Assembly (NCBI GenBank): GCA_963731205.1
Contig: CAVSUJ010000001.1
Location: forward strand, 1,054,001 to 1,118,000
Source: DATAZK01 sp963731205
GTDB lineage: Bacteria > Actinomycetota > Actinomycetes > Frankiales > Frankiaceae
Length of the DNA: 64,000 nt
Reading direction: 5' to 3'
Below are positions 7,783-16,424 of this stretch, in pieces; within the stretch, counting starts at the first letter, position 1; each line of letters begins with the position of its first letter. Both the position numbers and the translations under genes were made by a program. Below the pieces are notes generated by a model, which was given only the letters and a program-made list of their open reading frames with translations, was not told where the DNA came from and did not search any database.

Positions 7783-8412
7783 GTGGCAGCAGCAGCAGCA
7801 CCGGCCCTCGACAAGGCGCCGCCTCATGGTTCCGCTACCCGTCCGTCGATGGTGTCGGTCGGAACGATCATTTGGCTGTCGTCTGAGCTGATGTTCTTCG
7901 CGGCACTGTTCGCGATGTACTTCACGGTTCGCTCCGAGGCGCCGTTCGACTGGCCTCCGATCCACGGTGTGGGTCCGGGCCATGTCGGGCCGGTCGATCT
8001 GCACGTCTACTACGCGCTGACGTTCACGACGATCCTGGTGCTGTCCAGCGTCACCTGCCAGCTGGGGGTGTTCGCCGCTGAGCGTGGCGACGTCTACCGG
8101 TTGCGGGTCTGGTTCGTCATCTCCTTCCTCATGGGCGCCGCGTTCGTCGGCGGCCAGATGAACGAGTACTTCGGTGAAAACACGTTCTCCATCTCGTCCC
8201 ACCCGTACGGCTCGGTGTATTACCTGACCACCGGTTTCCACGCCCTGCACGTCACGGGCGGGCTGATCGCCTTCCTCGTCGTGCTGGCTCGAACAAAGTT
8301 CGGAGAGTTCACCCCTGAACATGCCGCCTCGGCGATCGTCGTCTCGTACTACTGGCACTTCGTCGACGTTGTCTGGGTGGCCCTGTTCGCGACCATTTAC
8401 CTCCTCAAATGA
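7783..8412 (+). CDS. ctaE: Cytochrome c oxidase subunit III
   Basis: Integral-membrane subunit III of the aa3 oxidase. It stabilises subunit I and has no redox centre. From the GTG at 7783 the protein is 209 residues, the compact actinobacterial form with about five membrane segments. Family signatures include VGTIIWLSSELMFFAALFAMYF near the N-terminus (in part: IIWLSSELMFFA), TTGFHALHVTGGL and SYYWHFVDVVWVALF near the C-terminus. It leads the ctaE-qcrC-qcrA-qcrB operon with a 4-bp overlap into qcrC, an arrangement typical of actinobacteria that assemble a bc1-aa3 supercomplex. Confidence 0.96.
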   Translation: MAAAAAPALDKAPPHGSATRPSMVSVGTIIWLSSELMFFAALFAMYFTVRSEAPFDWPPIHGVGPGHVGPVDLHVYYALTFTTILVLSSVTCQLGVFAAERGDVYRLRVWFVISFLMGAAFVGGQMNEYFGENTFSISSHPYGSVYYLTTGFHALHVTGGLIAFLVVLARTKFGEFTPEHAASAIVVSYYWHFVDVVWVALFATIYLLK

Positions 8413-9308
8413 CCCTCGAAGCGAGCGCCGTGACCCCCGCTGTCCCCTCGGCTGAGGCCGCCCCTTCCGGGCACAAGCACTCCGGCAGGCCCATCAAGCG
8501 CAGCAAGCCCAAAAAGCTCAGCAGCCGGGGCCGCAAGCCCGGCCAGAAGCGCAAGCTGCCCGCCGGCATCGTGATCGTGCTCGCGCTGATGACCACCGGT
8601 TTCCTGTGGGCCGCTTTCGCGCCCGACGGTCGCGCGGCCGATTCGGCCGCCACCAACGAGCAGGTCCGTCTCGGCCGGGCGCTGTTCCTGGCCGGTTGCT
8701 CCTCGTGCCACGGGCTCGACGCCCAGGGCGGCAACCAGGCACCGAGCCTGATCGGCGTCGGCGAGGCGGCGGTCGACTTCCAGGTCGGCACCGGCCGCAT
8801 GCCGCTCGCCAAGCCCCAGGCGGAGTCCGAGCGTCACTCGCCTAAGTACAACCAGACCCAGATCGACCAGCTGGCCGCGTACATCGGGTCACTGGCCCCC
8901 GGGCCGGCCAAGCCTGACGCCGCGACTGTCGAAAACGGCGCCAAGATCGCTGAGGGCGGCGCGCTCTTCCGTACCAACTGCGCCTCGTGCCATCAGGCGG
9001 TTGGCCAGGGCGGCGCGCTCTCCTACGGCAAGAACGCTCCGTGGCTCGGTGAGGCCACCGCGGTGCAGATCGCCGAAGCCGTGCGAACCGGGCCGGAGAA
9101 CATGCCGGTCTTCGGTGACAAGCAACTCGATGACCAGCAGGTCGCCTCGATCATCAAGTACGTGCAGTTCGTCACCGACCCGAAGGACCCGGGTGGGGCG
9201 TCAATCGGCCACTACGGTCCGGTCCCCGAGGGCCTGGTGGCGATCATCGTCGGCCTCGGTGGGCTCGTCATCGCCACCCTCTGGATCGGAACGAGATTCT
9301 CGTCATGA
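8409..9308 (+). CDS. qcrC: Diheme cytochrome c subunit of the bc1 complex
   Basis: The 299-residue QcrC carries two c-type hemes and replaces a soluble cytochrome c in actinobacterial bc1-aa3 supercomplexes. Two CxxCH motifs are present: CSSCHG (about residue 98) and CASCHQ (about 194). A basic Pro/Lys-rich N-terminal tail is followed by a signal anchor (GIVIVLALMTTGFLWAAF), and a C-terminal membrane segment (GLVAIIVGLGGLVIATLWIG) anchors it so that both heme domains face outward. It overlaps ctaE and qcrA by 4 bp each. Confidence 0.97.
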   Translation: MTLEASAVTPAVPSAEAAPSGHKHSGRPIKRSKPKKLSSRGRKPGQKRKLPAGIVIVLALMTTGFLWAAFAPDGRAADSAATNEQVRLGRALFLAGCSSCHGLDAQGGNQAPSLIGVGEAAVDFQVGTGRMPLAKPQAESERHSPKYNQTQIDQLAAYIGSLAPGPAKPDAATVENGAKIAEGGALFRTNCASCHQAVGQGGALSYGKNAPWLGEATAVQIAEAVRTGPENMPVFGDKQLDDQQVASIIKYVQFVTDPKDPGGASIGHYGPVPEGLVAIIVGLGGLVIATLWIGTRFSS

Positions 9309-10570
9309 GCGAGAAGCACCAGCACCCTGACGAAAACCCTGGCGATCCGCAGGCATCAGGTACCGACGAGAGCATTCTCGGCCGGCTGAAGCACCCGGTC
9401 TCCTCGTCCGGACGCGTGAACGAGAAGGGCGAGGCCGACGGCATCGGTCGCAACGGCGACCCGGCTGACAGCGGCGCACCCGTTCATGCCAGCGGCGTCG
9501 TGAAAGCTGACAGCAGCCTGACCGAGGGCTCGGCGTCCGACGGCGGAGCCAGCTACGTCGAGGCTGAGCCGCGTGCCGTCGAGCCGCAGCGCTACGTCGA
9601 CACCGAAGACATCGACCGGCGACGCGAGCGGCGGTCGGAGTTCGTCGTCGCCTTCTGGTTCATGGTGTCGGTGGGCGGCACGCTGGCCTTCGTCGTCACC
9701 GACCTGATCGGCAACAGGCACAAGCAGTACTACACGCCGCTGCTGGGCACGTTCCTGGCGCTGGCGCTCGGCGGCCTCGGCATCGGCATGATCCACTGGG
9801 CCAAGCAGCTCATGGGCGACGAGGAAGCCGTCCAGGACCGGGAGTCGCACGTCGCGACGCCCGAGGAGATCGACGCCACAGAGAAGGTCTTCGCCCGCGG
9901 GGTCGAGACCTCCGGCATCCTGCGCCGCCCGATCATTCGCCGCTCCCTGCTGCTCGCAGGTGGCGCGCTAGGGCTGGTCGGCGTCGTGCCGATCCTCAAC
10001 CTCGGACCGCTGACCGGCCGGCGGCCGAAGGCGTTCGAGGAGACCAGCTGGCGATTCACCACGCTCGTCACCGATGGCGACGGCAAGAAGATCCAGGGCG
10101 TCCGGATGATCGACCAGACCGGTCGCGCCATCAAGCTCGGTGACATCGCCGCCGGCGGCCTGATCACGGTCTTCCCCGGCATTCTCAACCAGGAGATCAA
10201 GGGTAAGCCCGGCTTCTACCCGGAGCCGTCGCTGCAGGTCAAGGGCGATTCGACCGTGCTGCTCTTCCGCATGCGACCGGACGAGCTCAAGGGCAGCGCC
10301 AAGAACGGCACTTACTTCGACCACATCGCGTTCTCCAAGATCTGCACCCACGCCGGGTGCCCGGTCTCGTTGTACGAGCAGCAGACGCATCATCTGCTCT
10401 GCCCCTGCCACCAGTCGATCTTCGACGTGACCGACCACGGCCGGCCGATTTTCGGTCCTGCGGCCCGGCCCTTGCCTCAACTGGCGATAACCATCGACGA
10501 CGAGGGATACTTCATCGCGAAGGGCGATTTCAACCAGCCCGTCGGTCCGACCTTCTGGGAGCGCGGATGA
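9305..10570 (+). CDS. qcrA: Rieske iron-sulfur subunit of the bc1 complex
   Basis: Carries the 2Fe-2S centre that takes electrons from menaquinol and passes them to QcrC. The Rieske ligands are CTHAGC and CPCHQS, near residues 347 and 366 of 421. The long, acidic, low-complexity N-terminus (about 110 residues) and three membrane segments (about 115-135, 147-165, 218-235) are the actinobacterial QcrA design. It overlaps both neighbours (ATGA at the qcrB junction), which indicates tight translational coupling. Confidence 0.97.
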   Translation: MSEKHQHPDENPGDPQASGTDESILGRLKHPVSSSGRVNEKGEADGIGRNGDPADSGAPVHASGVVKADSSLTEGSASDGGASYVEAEPRAVEPQRYVDTEDIDRRRERRSEFVVAFWFMVSVGGTLAFVVTDLIGNRHKQYYTPLLGTFLALALGGLGIGMIHWAKQLMGDEEAVQDRESHVATPEEIDATEKVFARGVETSGILRRPIIRRSLLLAGGALGLVGVVPILNLGPLTGRRPKAFEETSWRFTTLVTDGDGKKIQGVRMIDQTGRAIKLGDIAAGGLITVFPGILNQEIKGKPGFYPEPSLQVKGDSTVLLFRMRPDELKGSAKNGTYFDHIAFSKICTHAGCPVSLYEQQTHHLLCPCHQSIFDVTDHGRPIFGPAARPLPQLAITIDDEGYFIAKGDFNQPVGPTFWERG

Positions 10571-12129
10571 GCACGCTCAACCCCGTGCAGAAGCTGCACC
10601 GTGGAACTGACGAGCGCTTCGGCGCTTCCAACTTCATACGCAAATCGCTGAACAAGGTCTTCCCTGACCACTGGTCGTTCCTGCTCGGTGAGATTGCGCT
10701 CTACAGCTTCATCGTGCTGCTGCTCTCGGGTACGTATCTGACGCTCTTCTTCGACCCGAGCCAGACCGAGACGGTCTACCACGGCTCGTACGCCCCCCTC
10801 GAGGGCGTCCCGATGAGCCTGGCTTACGCGTCGACCGTGCACCTGTCGTTCGACGTGCGGGCAGGCCTGGTCTTCCGCCAGATCCACCACTGGGCCGCGC
10901 TGCTGTTCGTCGCGTCGATCATCATCCACTTGATGCGGGTGTTCTTCACCGGCGCATTCCGCAAGCCGCGGGAGATCAACTGGCTGATCGGCGTCACTCT
11001 GCTGGTGCTGGCCCTGCTCGAGGGCTTCGCCGGCTACTCGCTTCCTGACGACCTGCTGTCAGGCACCGGCCTGCGAATCATGTACTCGGTGATCGAGTCG
11101 ATCCCGGTGGTCGGCACCTGGCTCGGCTATCTGTTCTTCGGCGGCGAATTCCCGGGGACAGGTCTGATTCCGCGATTGTATGTAGTCCATATTCTGCTCG
11201 TGCCCGGAATCCTGCTGGCGCTGATCTCTGCCCATTTGGGAATCATGTGGCATCAGAAGCACACCCAGTTCGCCGGCCCGGGTCGCACCGAGAACAATGT
11301 GGTCGGACACCGAATGTTCCCCCACTTCGCGGCCAAGTCCGGCGGGTTCTTCATGCTGGTCTTCGGCATGTGCGCCGCTCTCGGTGGCCTCGCCCAGATC
11401 AACCCGGTCTGGCTGTACGGGCCGTATGACCCGTCCCAGGTGTCCGCCGCCTCGCAGCCCGACTTCTACATCGGATTCCTGGACGGCTCCACCCGTCTGT
11501 TCTTGCCCTGGGAATTCCGCGGGGCTGGAGTCTCCATATCGTCGATTTTCTGGCCGACGGTCGTCATGCCTGGATTACTGTTCACCGGCTTGGCGCTGTG
11601 GCCATGGATAGAACAGAAATTCACCGGCGACCGCGAGTTCCACAATCTGCTCGAAAGACCCCGGGATAACCCGACCCGCACCGGGATCGGTGCGATGGCG
11701 CTCGCTTTCTACGGCGTCCTGATGATCAGTGGCGGTAACGACGTCATCGCCACGACATTCCACATCAGCCTCAACGCCATGACGTGGGGCGGCCGTTTCG
11801 CCGCTATCGCCGCGCCGCCGATCGCGTTCTACGTGACGCGAAGAATTTGCTACTCCCTCCAGGCCAAGGACCGGGAGCTGGAGGAGCACGGCATCGAGAC
11901 CGGGATCGTCCGGCAGCTGCCGTCCGGCGAATTCGTCGAGGTCACCCTGCCCAAGCCGGCGCCGCGACACATGGAGCTCACGCCGGTCGAGCTCGACGAC
12001 GCGCCGAACCACAATGGTCACAACGGCGGGGGGCTGCTGACCCGCGGCCGACGCGCCGTCACCGGGTTCTTCGTAGACCCGGGCGACGAGCAGAAGACTC
12101 CAGAGGAATCGGCGGGCCGCCGGCACTGA
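10567..12129 (+). CDS. qcrB: Cytochrome b subunit of the bc1 complex
   Basis: The 520-residue cytochrome b holds hemes bL and bH and the quinol sites. Heme-ligating histidines occur in RQIHHWAALLF and in the later HILLVPGILLALISAHLGIMWHQ (in part: AHLGIMWHQKH). The Qo-loop-type PEFY region is represented here by LPWEFRG. A hydrophilic C-terminal tail of about 90 residues is usual in actinobacteria. The start is the ATG at 10567 overlapping the qcrA stop; an in-frame ATG at 10357 lies inside qcrA and is rejected. It is the last gene of the ctaE-qcrCAB operon. Confidence 0.97.
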   Translation: MSTLNPVQKLHRGTDERFGASNFIRKSLNKVFPDHWSFLLGEIALYSFIVLLLSGTYLTLFFDPSQTETVYHGSYAPLEGVPMSLAYASTVHLSFDVRAGLVFRQIHHWAALLFVASIIIHLMRVFFTGAFRKPREINWLIGVTLLVLALLEGFAGYSLPDDLLSGTGLRIMYSVIESIPVVGTWLGYLFFGGEFPGTGLIPRLYVVHILLVPGILLALISAHLGIMWHQKHTQFAGPGRTENNVVGHRMFPHFAAKSGGFFMLVFGMCAALGGLAQINPVWLYGPYDPSQVSAASQPDFYIGFLDGSTRLFLPWEFRGAGVSISSIFWPTVVMPGLLFTGLALWPWIEQKFTGDREFHNLLERPRDNPTRTGIGAMALAFYGVLMISGGNDVIATTFHISLNAMTWGGRFAAIAAPPIAFYVTRRICYSLQAKDRELEEHGIETGIVRQLPSGEFVEVTLPKPAPRHMELTPVELDDAPNHNGHNGGGLLTRGRRAVTGFFVDPGDEQKTPEESAGRRH

Positions 12130-12201
12130 CCCTGCCGGTGGACCGCCGCTCCCCCACCCGATAGCCTCACGCCATCGTTCGATCCGCAGGAGGTGACACC
12201 C

Positions 12202-12255
12202 ATGAACGCAAGCTCCGTATTGGGTGCTCCCTGCGTCTCACGGTCGCGCGACTGA
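12202..12255 (+). CDS. Possible 17-residue leader ORF ahead of the patatin-like gene
   Basis: The ORF encodes MNASSVLGAPCVSRSRD and is preceded by an excellent Shine-Dalgarno sequence, AGGAGGTG at 12188-12195. A -10-like TAGCCT lies at 12162. It ends 52 bp before the GTG at 12307. An inverted repeat (AGTCGCC 12259-12265 with GGCGACT 12297-12303) follows it. The strength of the ribosome site and the following stem suggest a cis-acting leader, but the peptide has no obvious run of regulatory codons. This is speculative. Confidence 0.35.
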   Translation: MNASSVLGAPCVSRSRD

Positions 12256-12352
12256 ACTAGTCGCCCGCGGGAGCGCCCTCGAGGTACTTCGCGAAAGGCG
12301 ACTCCCGTGACCACCGACCCCTTTTCCACGTTTCCCTCCGCAGCGGGCGTTA

Positions 12353-13225
12353 GTGCTCGGCGGCGGCGGATCTGCCGGCAATGCTTGGTTGATCGGCGTC
12401 ATCGCCGGTCTGTTCGAGGCCGGGTTGGATGTGACCGACGCCAATCTGCTTGTTGGGACATCGGCCGGCTCCACGGCCGCGGCTCAGGTCACAAGCGCGA
12501 CAGCGCCGACGGACCTGTTCGCCGGCATCCTCGCCGCCACGCCTCCGGCGCGCCCTGCCGCGATCCACGCTGCCCCCGGGCGCGTCCCCGGCCGGCCGGC
12601 GACAGACCACTTGGAGTCAACGAGCCGGATCATCGCCGCCGCGAAGAATGCCACCGACATGCGACGCGCGATGGGCGCGGCGGCACTCGACACGGATGCG
12701 ACCTTGGGTGACAGCGGACGGGACCAGCGTCGCGCCACCGTCGCCGCCCGGCTCCCCAGCCCGCACTGGCCGGCCCAGCGACTGCTCATCGTGGCTGTCG
12801 ACGCCGAGTCCGGTGAGCCGGTCTTCTTCGACCGCGACAGCGGAATCGACCTGGTGGACGCCGTCACCGCGAGTTGCGCTGGGCCCGGCGCCCCGGCCCA
12901 CCGGATCGGGGACCACCGTTACATCGACGGCGGCTACCGATCCAATGAGAACGCCGACCTGGCCGCCGGCTTCGCGAGGGTGCTCGTGCTGTCGCCGCTC
13001 GGGGGCAGATCCCGGATGCCGCCGGAGTGGGGCACCCACTTGGCGACGCAGGTGACCGAGCTACGCGCCACCGGCAGCCGGGTCGACACGATCTTTCCGG
13101 ACAGCGCATCTCGGGATGCCTTCGGCAGCAACTTGATGGATCCTGCGACGCGCGCTCCCGCTGCCCGAGCTGGTCACTCTCAGGGCGTGGCTCTTGCCGG
13201 CCGGCTCGCCGAATTTTGGCGGTGA
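12353..13225 (+). CDS. Patatin-like phospholipase, N-terminus probably frameshifted
   Basis: A 290-residue serine lipid hydrolase of the patatin/RssA family. Visible are the oxyanion GGGGSAGN at the extreme N-terminus, the nucleophile elbow GTSAG (Ser near residue 37) and the dyad Asp in DGGYRSNENADL. The only in-frame start is the GTG at 12353, placed inside the first conserved strand. The in-frame bases just upstream encode PPQRAL, which would complete the expected RALVLGGGGS. A GTG at 12307 in another frame could reach it through a shift in the CCCCTTTT run at 12318-12325. So the annotated start is probably not the ancestral one. The gene sits alone between qcrB and the convergent ctaF; the substrate is unknown. 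Confidence 0.8.
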   Translation: MLGGGGSAGNAWLIGVIAGLFEAGLDVTDANLLVGTSAGSTAAAQVTSATAPTDLFAGILAATPPARPAAIHAAPGRVPGRPATDHLESTSRIIAAAKNATDMRRAMGAAALDTDATLGDSGRDQRRATVAARLPSPHWPAQRLLIVAVDAESGEPVFFDRDSGIDLVDAVTASCAGPGAPAHRIGDHRYIDGGYRSNENADLAAGFARVLVLSPLGGRSRMPPEWGTHLATQVTELRATGSRVDTIFPDSASRDAFGSNLMDPATRAPAARAGHSQGVALAGRLAEFWR

Positions 13226-13230
13226 GGCCC

Positions 13231-13635
13231 CTACTGCTCTTCGATCGCAAGCCGGTTGACGAAGTGCTCGAACATCAGACCCATCAGGGTGGCGAAGGTG
13301 GCAATGGCTCCGATGAGGGCAAGCCAGATGCCGACGATGGCTCCGAGCAGTGAGACCGCGGCGAACAGGGAGATGAAAAACGGCCAGTAGCTGCCGGGGC
13401 TGAAATTGCCCAGATCGCCGGCTCCGTCGGCGACCTCGGCATCAGGCAGGTCAGACGGCCGCGGCCCGAGCCGCTTGGCGGTCGCCAGCAGGTAGCCACC
13501 GATCAACAGACCCAGGCCGGCAGAGATACCCAGCGCAGCCGTGCCCGTCGGGTCTTTGGAGGTGTACCAGTAAACGATTGCCGTCACGCCGAGAAATGAC
13601 GTGAAGACGCTGAAGACCAGGCCTTCGACCTTCAT
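13231..13635 (-). CDS. ctaF: Cytochrome c oxidase subunit IV
   Basis: Small membrane subunit of the aa3 oxidase found in actinobacteria. It has 134 residues with four hydrophobic segments, beginning VEGLVFSVFTSFLGVTAIVYWYTSKDPTGT (in part: TAIVYWYTSKDPTG) and containing NFSPGSYWPFFISL. It is cotranscribed after ctaD with a 4-bp overlap, completing the minus-strand ctaC-ctaD-ctaF operon. It ends 5 bp from the convergent patatin-like gene, and no terminator hairpin is visible between them. Confidence 0.92.
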   Translation of the reverse strand: MKVEGLVFSVFTSFLGVTAIVYWYTSKDPTGTAALGISAGLGLLIGGYLLATAKRLGPRPSDLPDAEVADGAGDLGNFSPGSYWPFFISLFAAVSLLGAIVGIWLALIGAIATFATLMGLMFEHFVNRLAIEEQ

Positions 13636-15344
13636 CTGGCGCCTGCCACTTCCGCCTCAGGCGAGGCATGATAATCCGCCCTGCCCGCGACTTCGGGATA
13701 GTGCAGGTCAAACGCCGGTCTTTCAGAACGAATACGCGGGAGCGAGACAAAGTTGTGCCGTGGAGGCGGACACGACGTGGCCCACTCCAGGGAATTGCCG
13801 TAACCCCAGGGATCGTCGGAATTCGCCAGCTCGCCGTGCCGGTAGGAACGGATGACGTTGTAGAAGAACACCAGCTGACTCGCACCGAGCAGGAACGCAC
13901 CGATGGTGCTGATGGTATTCAGGGTCGTAAAGCCATCACCCGGCGCGTAGTCCGCAATTCTTCGCGGCATGCCCTTCAGGCCCAGCCAATGCTGCACCAG
14001 GAACGTCATGTGGAAGCCTATGAGCTGGCTCCAGGCATGAAGCTTCCCTAATCGGTCATCGAGCATTCGGCCGGTCATTTTCGGGAACCAGAAATAGATT
14101 CCTGCATAACCGCCGAATACGGCCGAGCCGAAGACCACGTAGTGGAAGTGAGCGACGACAAAGTACGAGTCGGTGACGTGGAAGTCGATCGGCGGGCTCG
14201 CGAGCAGCACTCCGGTCAGGCCGCCGAACAGGAACGTGACCAGGAAGAAGACGGCCCAGAGCATGGGGGTCTCAAAGGTCAGCTGGCCGCGCCACATCGT
14301 GCCTATCCAGTTGAAGAACTTCACGCCCGTGGGCACGGCTATCAGGAACGACAGCAGCGCGAAGAACGGAAGGAGCACCGCACCGGTGGCGAACATGTGG
14401 TGGGCCCACACGGCGATCGACAGTGCGCCGATGCCGATGGTCGCGAAGACCAGGCCCTTGTAGCCGAACAGGGGCTTTCGACTGAAGACAGGTAAGACCT
14501 CGGTGACCACCCCGAAGAAGGGCAAGGCGATGATGTACACCTCGGGATGGCCGAAGAACCAGAACAGATGCTCCCAGAGGATGGCGCCGCCATTACTGGC
14601 ATCGAAAATGTGGGCTCCGAGATGCCGGTCGGCCGCCAGGGCGAGCGACGCGGCAGCGAAGACCGGGAATGCGACCAGCACCAGGATGCCGGTGATCAGC
14701 ATGTTCCAGCAGAAGATCGGCATCCGGAACATGGTCATGCCCGGCGCCCGCAGCGTCAGGATGGTCGTCACAAGGTTGACCGCGCCGAAGATCGTGCCGA
14801 GACCGGAAAGCGTCAGGCCGAAGATCCACAGGTCGGCACCGGTGCCGGGCGAGTAGAGGCTGCTGTTCAGCGGTGCGTAAGCGAACCAGCCGAAGTCGGC
14901 GGCACCGTCAGGGGTGAGGAAGCCGGCGACGACCATCGTGCCGCCGAAGGCATACAGCCAGTACGCCAGCGCATTGAGCCGCGGGAACGAGACGTCGGGC
15001 GCGCCGATCTGCAGCGGGACGATGTAGTTCGCGAAGCCGAACGCCAGGGCCGGCGCGAACAGGAACATCATCACGGTGCCGTGGATCGTGAAGAGCTGGT
15101 TGTACTGCTCGTTGGACAGGAACTGCAGGCCCGGGCGGGCGAGCTCGGCCCGCATCAGCTCGGCCATCACGCCGGCGAGTGCGAAGAAGATGAACGCCGT
15201 GACGGTGTACATCACGCCGATCGTCTTGTGGCTGGTCGTCGTGATGTAGCCGAGCATCGTGGTGGGCTTCGGCAGGTGACGCACGTGCTCCGGCTCGACC
15301 GGGGCGACGTCGCCTGAGGGCGCCGGCTCTTGCAGGATGGTCAC
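13632..15344 (-). CDS. ctaD: Cytochrome c oxidase subunit I
   Basis: Catalytic subunit with heme a and the heme a3-CuB centre that reduces O2. It is 570 residues with twelve membrane segments. The CuB/heme region is intact: FFGHPEVYIIALP with the His-Tyr crosslink pair, WAHHMFATG, and the late YFVVAHFHYVVFG with the heme ligands. The soluble C-terminal tail (about 60 residues) is typical. It overlaps ctaC and ctaF by 4 bp each. It works with ctaE (7783), which is encoded in the qcr operon on the other strand. Confidence 0.97.
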   Translation of the reverse strand: MTILQEPAPSGDVAPVEPEHVRHLPKPTTMLGYITTTSHKTIGVMYTVTAFIFFALAGVMAELMRAELARPGLQFLSNEQYNQLFTIHGTVMMFLFAPALAFGFANYIVPLQIGAPDVSFPRLNALAYWLYAFGGTMVVAGFLTPDGAADFGWFAYAPLNSSLYSPGTGADLWIFGLTLSGLGTIFGAVNLVTTILTLRAPGMTMFRMPIFCWNMLITGILVLVAFPVFAAASLALAADRHLGAHIFDASNGGAILWEHLFWFFGHPEVYIIALPFFGVVTEVLPVFSRKPLFGYKGLVFATIGIGALSIAVWAHHMFATGAVLLPFFALLSFLIAVPTGVKFFNWIGTMWRGQLTFETPMLWAVFFLVTFLFGGLTGVLLASPPIDFHVTDSYFVVAHFHYVVFGSAVFGGYAGIYFWFPKMTGRMLDDRLGKLHAWSQLIGFHMTFLVQHWLGLKGMPRRIADYAPGDGFTTLNTISTIGAFLLGASQLVFFYNVIRSYRHGELANSDDPWGYGNSLEWATSCPPPRHNFVSLPRIRSERPAFDLHYPEVAGRADYHASPEAEVAGAR

Positions 15345-16147
15345 GATGCACTCCCGGAGGTGGAGGCAGTCAGATACTTCGGGTCATAGTTGTGCGCGAC
15401 GTAGGTGTCGAAGACCTTCGCAGGCACGACTTTCACGATGAAGTCCATCCGATCGTGGTCGACGCCGCAGAGCTCTGCACAGCGGCCGATGAAGGTGCCG
15501 GTCTTGGTGATCTTGCTGACCTCGAACTGATTCACGCGGCCCGGGATCACGTCGCGCTTGAAGTTGAACTCGATGATCCAGAACGAGTGGATGACGTCAG
15601 CGGACGTCTCCTTGAACAGGATGCTGCGGTCGGTCGGCAGAACCAGCACGGCGGGCTGGCCCGGGCGACCCGTGACCTGCGCCTTCTGGACTTCCTGGCC
15701 CGCGCCGTTCTTCTCGAGGTAGCTGAACGACCAGTTCCAGCGGAAACCGACCACCTGAACGGTCATGTCGGGCTTGGGGGTCTGGTCGATCTTCGACTCG
15801 TCACGGGCTGTGTAGTAGAAGAGGCCGCCGACGATCACGAACGGCACGACCGTGTAGAGGATCTCGATCGGCAGGTTGTAACGCACCTGCTTGGGCAGCT
15901 CATCGGTCTTCTTGCGGTACGCGAAGCTGCACCAGAAGATCAGGCCCCAGACGCCGATGCCCACGACGAGAGCGGCGATGCAGGAGCCGGACCAGATGTT
16001 GTACATCCGCTTGGCCTGCGGGGTGATGCCCTTCGGGAAGCCGAAGCTCGGCAGCTCACAGGCGGTCGCGCTGGCCAGCAGCAGGCCTCCGGCGGCGACA
16101 CGAGCGACGAGCCGACGGCGACTAGTCCGGCGGTTCGAGCGGATCAC
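15341..16147 (-). CDS. ctaC: Cytochrome c oxidase subunit II (lipoprotein)
   Basis: Carries the CuA centre that accepts electrons from QcrC. The 268-residue precursor has a twin-basic signal sequence ending in ASATAC, so Cys30 is probably lipidated. Two membrane helices follow (about 47-70 and 96-115). The CuA ligands are seen in the GRCAELCGVDHDRMDF segment. The GTG at 16147 has GGGAGG as ribosome site. It heads the ctaC-ctaD-ctaF operon. The 277-bp gap upstream holds no promoter I can call with confidence. Confidence 0.96.
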   Translation of the reverse strand: MIRSNRRTSRRRLVARVAAGGLLLASATACELPSFGFPKGITPQAKRMYNIWSGSCIAALVVGIGVWGLIFWCSFAYRKKTDELPKQVRYNLPIEILYTVVPFVIVGGLFYYTARDESKIDQTPKPDMTVQVVGFRWNWSFSYLEKNGAGQEVQKAQVTGRPGQPAVLVLPTDRSILFKETSADVIHSFWIIEFNFKRDVIPGRVNQFEVSKITKTGTFIGRCAELCGVDHDRMDFIVKVVPAKVFDTYVAHNYDPKYLTASTSGSAS

Positions 16148-16424
16148 CGCATGGCCTCCCGTTTACAGGCGCTGAGCCCGGCTGCTGGACGACTACTTCT
16201 CACACAACTTCACAACCTCTGACGCCCTGACGCCGGGCCCCGAAGTGCCCAGCACAACGCGCAGAACGGACTGCTTTCGTTCTCGGGGGAATGTATCGCA
16301 GGCATCGCTCCCCGCGCCCGTGCGGCATGCCCTAAACCCCAAGCACTGCTGCGGGATCGCTCCCGGATTGCCGCGCATATCACCGTGGCACACCGGGCTC
16401 ATCGCCAACGCCTAGGCTGGCTCG
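16148..16424. other. Divergent intergenic region between ctaC and the cysteine desulfurase gene
   Basis: This 277-bp gap must hold the promoter of the ctaCDF operon and does hold the leaderless promoter of the desulfurase at its right end. Apart from that hexamer I see no strong operator, hairpin or small gene. Confidence 0.5.
16413..16418 (+). promoter_or_regulatory. Probable -10 hexamer TAGGCT for the cysteine desulfurase gene
   Basis: TAGGCT lies 6 nt before the GTG at 16425, the canonical local leaderless arrangement. Confidence 0.6.
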
